Shown here: in pieces, positions 7,283-13,727 of the stretch
Layout: the number at the start of each line of letters is the position of its first letter
Position numbering within the stretch: the stretch's first letter is position 1
Assembly: GCA_036377075.1 (NCBI GenBank)
Contig: DASUZB010000327.1
Span: 1 to 18,150 of the forward strand
From: DASUZB01 sp036377075
GTDB taxonomy: Bacteria > Actinomycetota > CALGFH01
Direction: 5' to 3'
DNA: 18,150 nt
Made by a program: the position numbers and the translations under genes
The notes under the pieces: generated by a model
Database searches by the model: none
What the model saw: the letters and a program-made list of their open reading frames with translations, nothing else
What the model was told of the DNA's origin: nothing

Positions 7283-7549
7283 GTGCCAGAAGAGGAAGAG
7301 GAAGAGACGCAGGTCGAGGCGTCGCTCGAGGAACTGATCGCGAAGAAGACCGACCGTCCCACCGTCGTCGAGGAAGACGACGACGACGAGTCGATGCTCA
7401 CGCTCGGACGCGACGAGGCACGGGAGTCGCTCAACACCAAGGTGCTCCCGATCCAGCAGAACGAGTTCGTCTGCCGGAGCTGCTACCTGGTCAAGCACAG
7501 GAGCCAGCTGGCCGACCGCCGGCGTGAGCTGTGCCGCGACTGCGCGTGA
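7283..7549 (+). CDS. DUF4193-family acidic zinc-ribbon protein
   Basis: The protein has 88 residues. An acidic N-terminus (VPEEEEEETQ, then EEDDDDES around 30-37) precedes the conserved actinobacterial block VLPIQQNEFVCRSCYLVKHR and ends ELCRDCA. Four cysteines (64, 67, 84, 87) form two CxxC knuckles for one zinc ion. This pattern and length fit the DUF4193 family, whose function is unknown. GTG 7283 is chosen because AAAGGGA (7271-7277) lies 5 nt upstream; an in-frame GTG at 7265 would overlap that signal. The stop overlaps the start of lnt in a GTGA tetranucleotide, so the two are likely translationally coupled. A role in nucleic-acid or protein binding is plausible from the acidic tail plus ribbon, but nothing here proves it. 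Confidence 0.85.
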   Translation: MPEEEEEETQVEASLEELIAKKTDRPTVVEEDDDDESMLTLGRDEARESLNTKVLPIQQNEFVCRSCYLVKHRSQLADRRRELCRDCA

Positions 7550-9180
7550 CCGCGCCCGCGTTCGCGGGGGGTGACGCGGCTCGGCGCCTGCCGGCCCGGC
7601 GGGGACTGCGGCTGCTCGCCGCGGCCTCGACCGGGCTGGCCCTGGTGCTGGCCTTCCCCGGCCCGGACCTCGGGCCGGTCGCGTTCGTCGCGCTGGTCCC
7701 ACTGCTGCTCGCCGTCGAGCAGCTCCGGCCCGGCCGCGCCGCCATGCTCGGCCTGCTCGCCGGGCTGGTGTTCTTCACCATCCACCTGTGGTGGATCAAC
7801 GTCTTCGGCTACCTGGCGCTGGGCGCCCTCAGCCTGGCCCAGGCCGCCTTCCTCGCCGGGTTCGGCGCCATGGTCCCGGCGACCAGGCGCCTCGGCAACT
7901 GGCGCCTGCTGGCCCTGCCAGCCTGCTGGGCAACCCTCGAGCTGGTGCGCGCGCACGCGCCGCTGGGCGGCTTCCCCTGGGGCATCCTGGGGCTGACCCA
8001 GCACGGCGGCGGCCCGCTGCTCCCGCTCGCCCGGGTGACGGGGGTGTACGGGGTGTCGGCGGTGATCGTCGCGGTGAACCTGGCGGTCGTGGAGGCCTTG
8101 CGGAGGCGGCGTCGGCCGTTGCCGGCCGCCGGCTGGCTCGCGCTCGCCGTGGCGCTGCCGTTCGCCGGGCTGGCCGCGCCGGCGCCGCCGCGCGCCGACG
8201 GGCCCGCCCTCGACCTGGTCGCGGTGCAGGGCAACGTGCCCGGCATCGGCAGGCAGGACCGCCCCGACCAGGCGCAGGCCGACGCCGTCACCTTCGCCAA
8301 CCACCGGCGCGCGACCGAGGCCCTCGCCAGCGGGCCAGCACCCGACCTGGTCGTCTGGGGCGAGGGCGCGGCCAACGACGACCCCACGCGCAACCCCGAG
8401 CTGGCCGACGGCATCCGCCGCGCGGCCGCGGCGGCCCGCGCGCCCCTGCTGGTCGGGGCGTCGACCCAGGACGACCAGGGCCGCTGGTCCAACGAGGCGC
8501 TGCTGTACGACCGCGACGGGCGGCTGACCGGCCGCTACGCCAAGCGCCGCCTGGTCCCGTTCGGCGAGTACGTGCCCGGCGGCCGGGTGCTGCGCCAGCT
8601 CGTGCCCGCCACCAACGAGGTCGGCGTCGACAAGCACCCAGGCCACCGGCTCGCACCCCTGACCGTCGGCGGCGTGCGCTTCGGCACGATCGTCTGCTGG
8701 GAGTCCGCCTACCCCGAGGACGCCCGCCAGCTCGCCCGCGACGGCGCCCGCTACCTGGTGGTGATCACCAACAACTCCTCCTGGGGGATCGCCCCGGGGT
8801 CCGCCCAGCACCTGGCCACCAGCCAGCTCCGCGCGGTCGAGCAGGGCCGCACCGTGGTCCACGCGGCCGTCTCGGGCATCAGCGCGGTCGTCACCCCCGA
8901 CGGCGTCGCCCACCAGCGCACCGGCCTGTACCAGCAGGCCACCGTGCGCGCCGCGGTGGCGCCGCGCGGCGGCCTGACCCCCTACGCCCGCTTCGGCCGG
9001 CTCTTCGAGTGGTCCCTGGCCCTGGTGGCCCTGCTCGCGCTCGCGGCGGCCGTCCTGCTCGGGCTCCGCGCCCGCCGCGCCGGCGAGCCGGCCGAGCCCG
9101 CCGCGGCCAGCCGCACCCAGGCCGGCGCCGAGCCGCTCACCTCCAGCCCGCAGAACGTCGTCTCCCGAGGTGGTCCTTGA
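7546..9180 (+). CDS. lnt: apolipoprotein N-acyltransferase
   Basis: Lnt transfers an acyl chain from a phospholipid to the N-terminal cysteine of lipoproteins at the outer face of the membrane. About 544 aa: an N-terminal block of five to six membrane segments (about 20-205) includes the family motif FFTIHLWWINVFGYLALG. A nitrilase-like domain follows (about 222-470) and one C-terminal membrane helix (about 485-507). The catalytic Glu-Lys-Cys triad is visible: WGEGA (Glu273), RYAKRRLVPFGEYVP (Lys333) and IVCWESAYPE (Cys384). GTG 7546 is chosen because it overlaps the upstream stop by four bases; GTG 7531 is the alternative and adds five residues. The C-terminal 40 residues are low-complexity. 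The TGA overlaps the TTG start of the GT2 gene. In Mycobacterium tuberculosis the equivalent Lnt and GT2 domains are fused as Ppm1. Confidence 0.93.
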   Translation: MTAPAFAGGDAARRLPARRGLRLLAAASTGLALVLAFPGPDLGPVAFVALVPLLLAVEQLRPGRAAMLGLLAGLVFFTIHLWWINVFGYLALGALSLAQAAFLAGFGAMVPATRRLGNWRLLALPACWATLELVRAHAPLGGFPWGILGLTQHGGGPLLPLARVTGVYGVSAVIVAVNLAVVEALRRRRRPLPAAGWLALAVALPFAGLAAPAPPRADGPALDLVAVQGNVPGIGRQDRPDQAQADAVTFANHRRATEALASGPAPDLVVWGEGAANDDPTRNPELADGIRRAAAAARAPLLVGASTQDDQGRWSNEALLYDRDGRLTGRYAKRRLVPFGEYVPGGRVLRQLVPATNEVGVDKHPGHRLAPLTVGGVRFGTIVCWESAYPEDARQLARDGARYLVVITNNSSWGIAPGSAQHLATSQLRAVEQGRTVVHAAVSGISAVVTPDGVAHQRTGLYQQATVRAAVAPRGGLTPYARFGRLFEWSLALVALLALAAAVLLGLRARRAGEPAEPAAASRTQAGAEPLTSSPQNVVSRGGP

Positions 9181-10013
9181 AGGCCCTGGTGATCATCCCG
9201 ACCTACAACGAGGCCGAGTCGATCGAGGAGGTGATCGACCGCGTCCTCGCCGCCGACCCACGGGTCGAGGTGCTGGTGGTCGACGACGGCAGCCCCGACG
9301 GCACCGCCAAGCTGGTCGCCGGGGTGAGGGGGTCCGGGGGGCTCAAGAGCGAGGCCGGAGCCCTGGCGGCGGGCGGCCACCTGGAGCCGAGCGGTAGCCC
9401 CCCGGAGGACAGGACCCAGGAACCGCGGGCGCACTTGATGGTCCGGGAGGGCAAGCAGGGCCTCGGGAGCGCCTACCGGGCCGGCTTCGCCTGGGGCCTG
9501 GAGCACGGCTACGACGCCCTGGTCGAGATGGACGCCGACCTGTCCCACCCGCCGGGCCGGCTGACGGCGCTGCTCGACGGCCTGGCAGAGGCCGACCTGG
9601 TGATCGGCTCCCGCTACGTGCCCGGCGGCCGCACGGTCAACTGGTCGAAGGCCCGCGAGGCGATCTCCCGCGGCGGCAACGCCTACGTCCGGCTCGCGCT
9701 CGGCGTGCCGGTCCACGACGCCACCGCCGGCTACCGCGCCTACCGCCGCGAGCTGCTCGAAGCCCTGCCGATGGGCGAGATCCGCTCCAACGGCTACTGC
9801 TTCCAGGTCGAGATGGCCCACCGCGCCTGGCAGGAGGGCTTCCGCGTGCTGGAGGTGCCGATCACCTTCACCGAGCGGGCCAGCGGCGTCTCCAAGATGA
9901 GCAAGCAGATCGTGGCCGAGGCGCTCGGCCGGGTCACCGTCTGGGCGCTGACCGGCGGCCGCCGCCGCCACCGCGAGCACCACCCCGACAGCGTCGCTCC
10001 CGACCCCCGATGA
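9177..10013 (+). CDS. polyprenol-phosphate mannosyltransferase-like GT2 (Ppm1/DPM1 type)
   Basis: GT2 enzymes of this type make polyprenol-phosphate-mannose from GDP-mannose at the inner membrane face, feeding lipoglycan synthesis and protein O-mannosylation. 278 aa: an N-terminal ALVIIPTYNEAESIEEVI, VLVVDDGSPDGT (Asp36-37), GLGSAYRAGFAWGL, the metal-binding EMDADLSHP (Asp119, Asp121), VIGSRYVPGG, and the C-terminal FTERASGVSKMS. No membrane anchor is present, as in stand-alone DPM1-type synthases. TTG 9177 overlaps the lnt stop (TTGA) and has GAGGTGG at 9167-9173, so Lnt and this enzyme are coupled much like the fused mycobacterial protein. Unusual: residues about 51-84, between the DDGSPDGT strand and GLGSAY, form a Gly/Ser/Pro/Glu-rich insertion of roughly 28 residues that the family lacks. 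It coincides with an inverted repeat in the DNA. Confidence 0.88.
   Translation: MKALVIIPTYNEAESIEEVIDRVLAADPRVEVLVVDDGSPDGTAKLVAGVRGSGGLKSEAGALAAGGHLEPSGSPPEDRTQEPRAHLMVREGKQGLGSAYRAGFAWGLEHGYDALVEMDADLSHPPGRLTALLDGLAEADLVIGSRYVPGGRTVNWSKAREAISRGGNAYVRLALGVPVHDATAGYRAYRRELLEALPMGEIRSNGYCFQVEMAHRAWQEGFRVLEVPITFTERASGVSKMSKQIVAEALGRVTVWALTGGRRRHREHHPDSVAPDPR
9333..9406 (+). repeat. in-frame inverted-repeat insertion within the GT2 gene
   Basis: TCCGGGGGGCT (9333-9343) and AGCCCCCCGGA (9396-9406) are perfect 11-nt inverted repeats, 52 nt apart, bounding a 74-nt unit. Outside them GGGTCC (9330-9335) and GGACCC (9412-9417) also pair imperfectly. The unit is translated in frame as residues about 53-77 and coincides with the region that interrupts the normal GT2 fold. 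This resembles a small palindromic element inserted into a coding region without disrupting the frame. In such GC-rich DNA an 11-nt repeat may also arise by chance. Confidence 0.5.
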
Positions 10014-10480
10014 CCGGGCGGGGGAGCGGCGGCCGCCGCGGGATCCGCCTGCGCCGGACGGCCGACCCGGAGGTCGAGGCCGCCTGGGAGAGCTTCTGCG
10101 CCCTCGCCAGCGCGCTCGACGAGGGCTCGCGGGCGCTGCTGGCCACGGTGCCGTCGGCCCGGCGGCCGGGCGCGCCGCTCGAGGCCGCCATCGCCGGGTT
10201 CCTCGCCGGCACCGAGGCCGCCCGCGCCGAGCTGCCAGGCTGGGCCCTGCCCGAGCTCGCCGCCGCCCAGGCCGCCACCGCGGCGGCGCTCGACGCCGCC
10301 CAGCGGCGCGCCCGCGACCTCACCGTGGCCACCGCCGGCCTCGACTTCGAGCACCGCAACGAGGCCGTCGGCGAGGTGCTCGACCAGCTCGCCCCGATCC
10401 AGGACGCCGAGCAGGCCCTGCGCCGGCTGCGCCGGCGCCGGCCCTCACGCCGCGACCGCGAGGAGCAGGACCATGCGTGA
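10010..10480 (+). CDS. hypothetical all-helical protein
   Basis: 156 aa, start ATG 10010 overlapping the GT2 stop by four bases (ATGA). The stop at 10478-10480 lies inside the start of the next gene, so it is part of the same tightly packed operon. An Arg/Gly-rich N-terminus (MTGRGSGGRRGIRLRR) is followed by almost uninterrupted amphipathic helices rich in Ala, Leu, Glu and Arg. It ends in a strongly basic tail (RRLRRRRPSRRDREE). There are no cysteine pairs, membrane segments or signal peptide. The middle (DPEVEAAWESFCALASALDEG and the segment around DLTVATAGLDFEHRN) looks conserved in style, but I do not recognise a family. A cytoplasmic, possibly nucleic-acid- or membrane-associated helical bundle is all that can be said. 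Confidence 0.75.
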   Translation: MTGRGSGGRRGIRLRRTADPEVEAAWESFCALASALDEGSRALLATVPSARRPGAPLEAAIAGFLAGTEAARAELPGWALPELAAAQAATAAALDAAQRRARDLTVATAGLDFEHRNEAVGEVLDQLAPIQDAEQALRRLRRRRPSRRDREEQDHA

Positions 10481-10901
10481 GATGGGCGAGCAGGAGCGGC
10501 TGCGCTTCCTGTCCGAGGGGACCCGCACGGCCAAGCTCGCCACCGTGCGGGCCGACGGCAGCCCCCACGTGGTGCCGATCTGGTTCGTGCTCGACGACGA
10601 CGGCGCGCTGGTCTTCAACGTCGACGGCGGCTCGCTCAAGGCCAAGGCGCTGAAGCGCGACCCGCGGGTGTCGCTCTGCGTCGACGACCAGACCCCTCCG
10701 TACTCCTTCGTGCTGCTCGAAGGCACCGCCGAGGTGAGCTACGACGTCGACGAGATGCTCCCCTGGTCGACCCGGATCGGCGCCCGGTACATGGGCGCCG
10801 AGGCGGCCGAGGCGTTCGGCCGCCGCAACGCCGTCCCCGGCGAGCTGCTGGTGCGGCTCCGCCCCACCAGGGTGGTCGCCCGCGCCGGGATCGCCGACTG
10901 A
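10473..10901 (+). CDS. PPOX-class (FMN-binding split barrel) probable F420-dependent oxidoreductase
   Basis: 142 aa, the normal length for pyridoxamine-5'-phosphate-oxidase-fold proteins. Residues 18-40 (TAKLATVRADGSPHVVPIWF) form the first barrel strands. KAKALKRDPRVSLCVDD (56-72) is the phosphate-binding and dimer region, and YSFVLLEGTAEV plus RIGARYMGAEAAEAFGRR follow in the order seen in actinobacterial F420-dependent members such as the Rv1155/Rv2061-like group. These reduce small molecules with F420H2 in the cytoplasm; the substrate is unknown. ATG 10473 has GGAGCAGG (10462-10469) just upstream and overlaps the previous gene by 8 nt. It is the last gene of the plus-strand operon. The convergent minus-strand gene ends 12 nt further on, with no hairpin between them. 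Confidence 0.88.
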   Translation: MREMGEQERLRFLSEGTRTAKLATVRADGSPHVVPIWFVLDDDGALVFNVDGGSLKAKALKRDPRVSLCVDDQTPPYSFVLLEGTAEVSYDVDEMLPWSTRIGARYMGAEAAEAFGRRNAVPGELLVRLRPTRVVARAGIAD

Positions 10902-10913
10902 GCCGCGGGTAGC

Positions 10914-12071
10914 TCACGCCTCGCCGAGGACGCGGCGGGCGGACCGCGCGGCGACGTGGTCGGGCAGCAGGTGGACGCCCGGCGGCCAGGTGCGGCCCTC
11001 GCCGGCGAGGAACCCGGTGGCCTCCAGCATCAGCGTGGTGACCAGGTCGAAGGTGTCGTAGGGGTCGCCGGGGCCGGCGCTGAGGTTGAGCATCGAGCCG
11101 CCGGCGAGCAGGTAGCGCGTGCGGCCGTCCAGCTCGCACACCTCCACGCCGCGGCGGGGCGAGGCCACCCGGCCGGCGTGCAGCGCCGCCACCGGCAGCT
11201 CGGCGCTGGAGTGGCCCAGGTTGGCGAGGAACACCCCGTCCGGGCAGGCGGCCAGGTCGGCCGGGCCGATCACGCCGTCGCGGCCGGTGGCGGTGAACAC
11301 GACCCCGGCGTCCGCCAGCCCCTCGGCCAGGGTGACGGTCCGGAAGCCGAGGTGCGCGGCCGCCAGCCGGGCGGCCGGGTCGGGGTCGCAGACGCGCACC
11401 ACCGCGCCGAAGGCGCGGGCCGTGTCGGCCAGCCCGCGCCCGACCGGGCCGTAGCCGACCACCAGCACCCGCCGGCCGTACAGCGAGACCCCGGTGACGT
11501 TGAGGAACGTGGTCATCGCCGTCAACCCGACCAGGTGGCGGTTGTGCAGCCCCTGCTTGACCGGGACCTCGTCCCAGTTGAACACCGGGTAGGCGAGGTC
11601 GACCCCGGCGAGCCGGTGGATCCCGGTGCCGGTCGCCTCCAGCCCGCCGCGGACCGACGGGGTGCGGCCGCCGCCGGCGACGGTGGCGTCGGCGCCCATC
11701 TCCGACAGCAGCGTCGGCGCGGCCGCCAGCGCCTCCCGCAGCAGGGCGGCGTGCCTGTCCGGCGGGTCGCCGGCGCGGGCGCCCACCCGCACGCCGAGCC
11801 CGGCCAGGTGCGCGGCGACCGCGTCCCTGGTGGTGGCGGGGTTGGCGGCGCAGGCCCACACCTCGGCACCCGCGTCGACCAGGGCGGCGAAGTAGGGGAC
11901 CATCTTGGCGTCGAGGTGGCAGACGACCAGCAGCCGCTCGCCGTCGAGCCGCGGCAGGGCGGCGGCCGCCCGCGCCGTCGCGGGCGTGAACCGGGCCAGC
12001 CAGTCCAGCTCGGCGGCCAGGTCCGGGTCCGGGCTCACCGCCTGCCCCGCCGGCCGCTCGGCACGCGTCAC
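10914..12071 (-). CDS. divergent adenosylhomocysteinase-family hydrolase (possibly S-inosylhomocysteine or another substrate)
   Basis: 385 aa. It has the family order: substrate motif VVCHLDAKM (52-57), EATGTGIHRL (145-154), VPVKQGLHNRHLVG (169-182), NAD+ Rossmann loop VVGYGPVGRG (204-213), ANLGHSSAEL and GGSMLNLSAGPGDP. Aligned by eye to human AHCY, catalytic Lys186 (here Lys172), Asn191 (Asn177) and His55 (His52) are kept. Thr57 is Asp, Glu59 is Lys, Glu156 is Ala, Asp190 is His and His353 is Asp. The last 35 or so residues, which normally include Lys and Tyr that reach into the neighbouring subunit's NAD+ site, are absent. The HLDAK pattern resembles the HLEAK of archaeal and Thermotoga homologues. 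GTG 12071 overlaps the deaminase stop (GTGA); GTG 12038 is an alternative. Fold is confident, substrate is not; it is unlikely to be the housekeeping SahH. Confidence 0.8.
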   Translation of the reverse strand: MTRAERPAGQAVSPDPDLAAELDWLARFTPATARAAAALPRLDGERLLVVCHLDAKMVPYFAALVDAGAEVWACAANPATTRDAVAAHLAGLGVRVGARAGDPPDRHAALLREALAAAPTLLSEMGADATVAGGGRTPSVRGGLEATGTGIHRLAGVDLAYPVFNWDEVPVKQGLHNRHLVGLTAMTTFLNVTGVSLYGRRVLVVGYGPVGRGLADTARAFGAVVRVCDPDPAARLAAAHLGFRTVTLAEGLADAGVVFTATGRDGVIGPADLAACPDGVFLANLGHSSAELPVAALHAGRVASPRRGVEVCELDGRTRYLLAGGSMLNLSAGPGDPYDTFDLVTTLMLEATGFLAGEGRTWPPGVHLLPDHVAARSARRVLGEA

Positions 12072-13114
12072 CCCTTCCCGCTGGCCGCGCCGAGCGCCAT
12101 GGCGGCGGCGTCGGGGTCGAACGCGCCCCAGAAGGCGTTGGCCATCACCGCGGCCAGGTCCATGCTGCCGAAGCCCTGGGCGGCCGCCACCTCGGCCAGT
12201 TCCGAGGAGAGGTCGTTGCCGAACAGGCTGCGGTCGTCGGTGTTGACGCACGCCTTCGCGCCGGCGGCGAGCAGCCGGCCGATCGGGTGGTCGGCCAGGC
12301 CGGGCATCTCCTCCGGCGCGTGGGTCCAGTAGTTCGACCGCGGGCAGACCTCCAGGGTGACGCCCCGCTCGACCACCTCGGCGAGCAGCTCCGGGTCGGC
12401 GACCAGGCTGGTCGCGTGGCCGACGCGGGTGGCGCCGTAGCGGTCGACGGCGGTGCGCACCGCCTCGGGCGGCTCGGCCTCGCCGGCGTGGACGGTGACC
12501 TGCAGTCCCGCCTCGCGCGCCTGCTCGAACAGGCGGGCGTGCGCGTCCACCCAGGCGGGCGAGCGCCCCTCCACCGGCCCGGCCAGGTCGACCGCGACCA
12601 CGCCGGCGCCGGCGGCGCGCACGGCCGCCTCCAGCACCGGCCGGTTCCACTCCGGCTCGACGCCGCCCATCATGCAGGCGATCAGCCGCGCGCTGGTGCC
12701 GGTGGCCGCCTCGGCCTCGGCCGCGGCGGCGGCGGCGACCTCGAGCACCTCGTCGACGCCGAAGCCGTCGCCGGCCAGCAGCCTGGGGCAGAAGCGCAAC
12801 TCGGCGTAGACCACCCCGTCGGCGGCCAGGTCCTCGACCAGCTCGCGGGTGACCCGGGCGAGGCGGCCGCGGTCGCGCAGCAGCGGCAGCAGCAGCTCGA
12901 AGCCGGCCAGCGCCTCGAGCAGCCCGGCGCGCCGGGTGACGCGGACGCGCCGCATGGCGGCCCCCGCCGGCGCGTCGGGGTCGACCAGGCCCAGCTCGCG
13001 TGCCAGCTCCTCGACCGTCGCCGGCCGCAGCGAACCGTCGAGGTGCAGGTGCAGCTCGGCCTTTGGCAGCCGCCGGAGGGACTCGGCGGTGGGTGCGGCG
13101 GCGGTGCCCGGCAC
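12068..13114 (-). CDS. adenosine deaminase-family nucleoside deaminase
   Basis: 348 aa TIM-barrel amidohydrolase of the Add family, which hydrolyses the 6-amino group of adenosine-type nucleosides. All metal and catalytic motifs are visible: ELHLHLDGSL (His22, His24), TVHAGEA (His209, Glu212), RVGHATSL (His233) and CVNTDDRSLF (Asp293-294). GTG 13114 is chosen because AGGAGG (13119-13124 on the minus strand) lies 4 nt upstream; the longer frame from GTG 13141 would place that signal inside the gene. The stop overlaps the start of the AHCY-like gene by four bases, so the two enzymes are co-translated and probably act in sequence. Canonical adenosine deaminases have NTDDP where this has NTDDR, hinting at a non-standard substrate: S-adenosylhomocysteine, 5'-deoxyadenosine and aminodeoxyfutalosine are known substrates of related deaminases. 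Confidence 0.88.
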   Translation of the reverse strand: MPGTAAAPTAESLRRLPKAELHLHLDGSLRPATVEELARELGLVDPDAPAGAAMRRVRVTRRAGLLEALAGFELLLPLLRDRGRLARVTRELVEDLAADGVVYAELRFCPRLLAGDGFGVDEVLEVAAAAAAEAEAATGTSARLIACMMGGVEPEWNRPVLEAAVRAAGAGVVAVDLAGPVEGRSPAWVDAHARLFEQAREAGLQVTVHAGEAEPPEAVRTAVDRYGATRVGHATSLVADPELLAEVVERGVTLEVCPRSNYWTHAPEEMPGLADHPIGRLLAAGAKACVNTDDRSLFGNDLSSELAEVAAAQGFGSMDLAAVMANAFWGAFDPDAAAMALGAASGKG

Positions 13115-13177
13115 GGGTCCTCCTGTCTGCGTCGCGGCCACGGCGATCCAAGGAGCCTACCGTCTTGGAGGATCCGG

Positions 13178-13183
13178 TACCCT
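13178..13183 (+). promoter_or_regulatory. -10 element suggesting a leaderless thioesterase transcript
   Basis: TACCCT fits TANNNT, and its last base is 9 nt before the ATG at 13192. Transcription would then begin at or within two bases of the start codon. No Shine-Dalgarno lies at a normal distance (GGAGGA at 13167-13172 is 19 nt away). This arrangement is typical of leaderless actinobacterial mRNAs. No clear -35 is seen. Confidence 0.4.
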
Positions 13184-13191
13184 CTGGCGTC

Positions 13192-13671
13192 ATGCCGGGT
13201 TCCATGGACCGCCGCACCGCCGAGGACGTGCTGCCGCCGGGGGCGCGGCAGTGCTTCGCCTGCGGCAAGGACAACCCCATCGGCTTCCGCCTCGACGACA
13301 TCCGGCGGGAGGGGGAGGAGGTCCACGCCACCCTGCACCCCCGGCCCGAGTACCAGAGCTACCCGGGGGTGCTGCACGGCGGGCTGTCGGCGACGGCGCT
13401 GGACGAGGTCATGGGCTATTCCGCGATCCTGCTGGCCGGCATCTGGGCGGCAACCGCGACGATGGACCTGCGCTACCGCGCGCGGGTTCCCTACGACGCG
13501 CCCCTGCCGCTGGTCGCTGGCCTGGTCGACGCGCGCGGCCGGCGGTTGCGCGCCTGGGCGCGGCTGCACCTGCCCGGCGGTGGCGTGGGGGTGGAGGCCA
13601 AAGGGCTGCTGGTCGCGCTTCCCGAGGAGGTCGCCGCCCGCGCGCGTGAGCTGTACGGCCCGATGGCGTAG
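13192..13671 (+). CDS. PaaI-type hotdog-fold acyl-CoA thioesterase
   Basis: 159 aa. The N-terminal CFACGKDNPIGFRL (21-34) is the usual opening of the PaaI-like hotdog group. It is followed by PGVLHGGLSATALDEVMGY (58-76) with the HGG turn (62-64) and the acidic residues of the central helix (Asp71, Glu72). The strand pair TMDLRYRARVPYDAPL completes the fold. Such enzymes hydrolyse acyl-CoA or aryl-CoA thioesters as tetramers or dimers in the cytoplasm. ATG 13192 is preferred because of the leaderless promoter; ATG 13204 is in the same frame four codons on. It is divergent from the deaminase gene (77 nt between starts), with an inverted pair TACCG/CGGTA (13158-13162, 13175-13179) between them. 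The substrate cannot be inferred. Confidence 0.85.
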   Translation: MPGSMDRRTAEDVLPPGARQCFACGKDNPIGFRLDDIRREGEEVHATLHPRPEYQSYPGVLHGGLSATALDEVMGYSAILLAGIWAATATMDLRYRARVPYDAPLPLVAGLVDARGRRLRAWARLHLPGGGVGVEAKGLLVALPEEVAARARELYGPMA

Positions 13672-13688
13672 GTGTGCGAGCGGCCCGC

Positions 13689-13720
13689 GCCCGGCGGCCA
13701 CCGGGCGGCGGCCGCCGGGC
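13689..13720. terminator. bidirectional hairpin between convergent genes
   Basis: An 11-bp perfect stem (13689-13699 with 13710-13720, core CCCGGCGGCC/GGCCGCCGGG) with a 10-nt loop lies in the 56-nt gap. It sits 17 nt after the thioesterase stop and 7 nt before the stop of the minus-strand secreted protein gene. Position and strength suit a shared terminator without U tract. Confidence 0.65.
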
Positions 13721-13727
13721 CGGCCGG

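Noticed and set aside
13115..13331. Longer starts for the deaminase or AHCY-like frames upstream of 13114
   Set aside because: The AGGAGG signal at 13119-13124 fits only GTG 13114, and the long minus frame here is antisense to the thioesterase.
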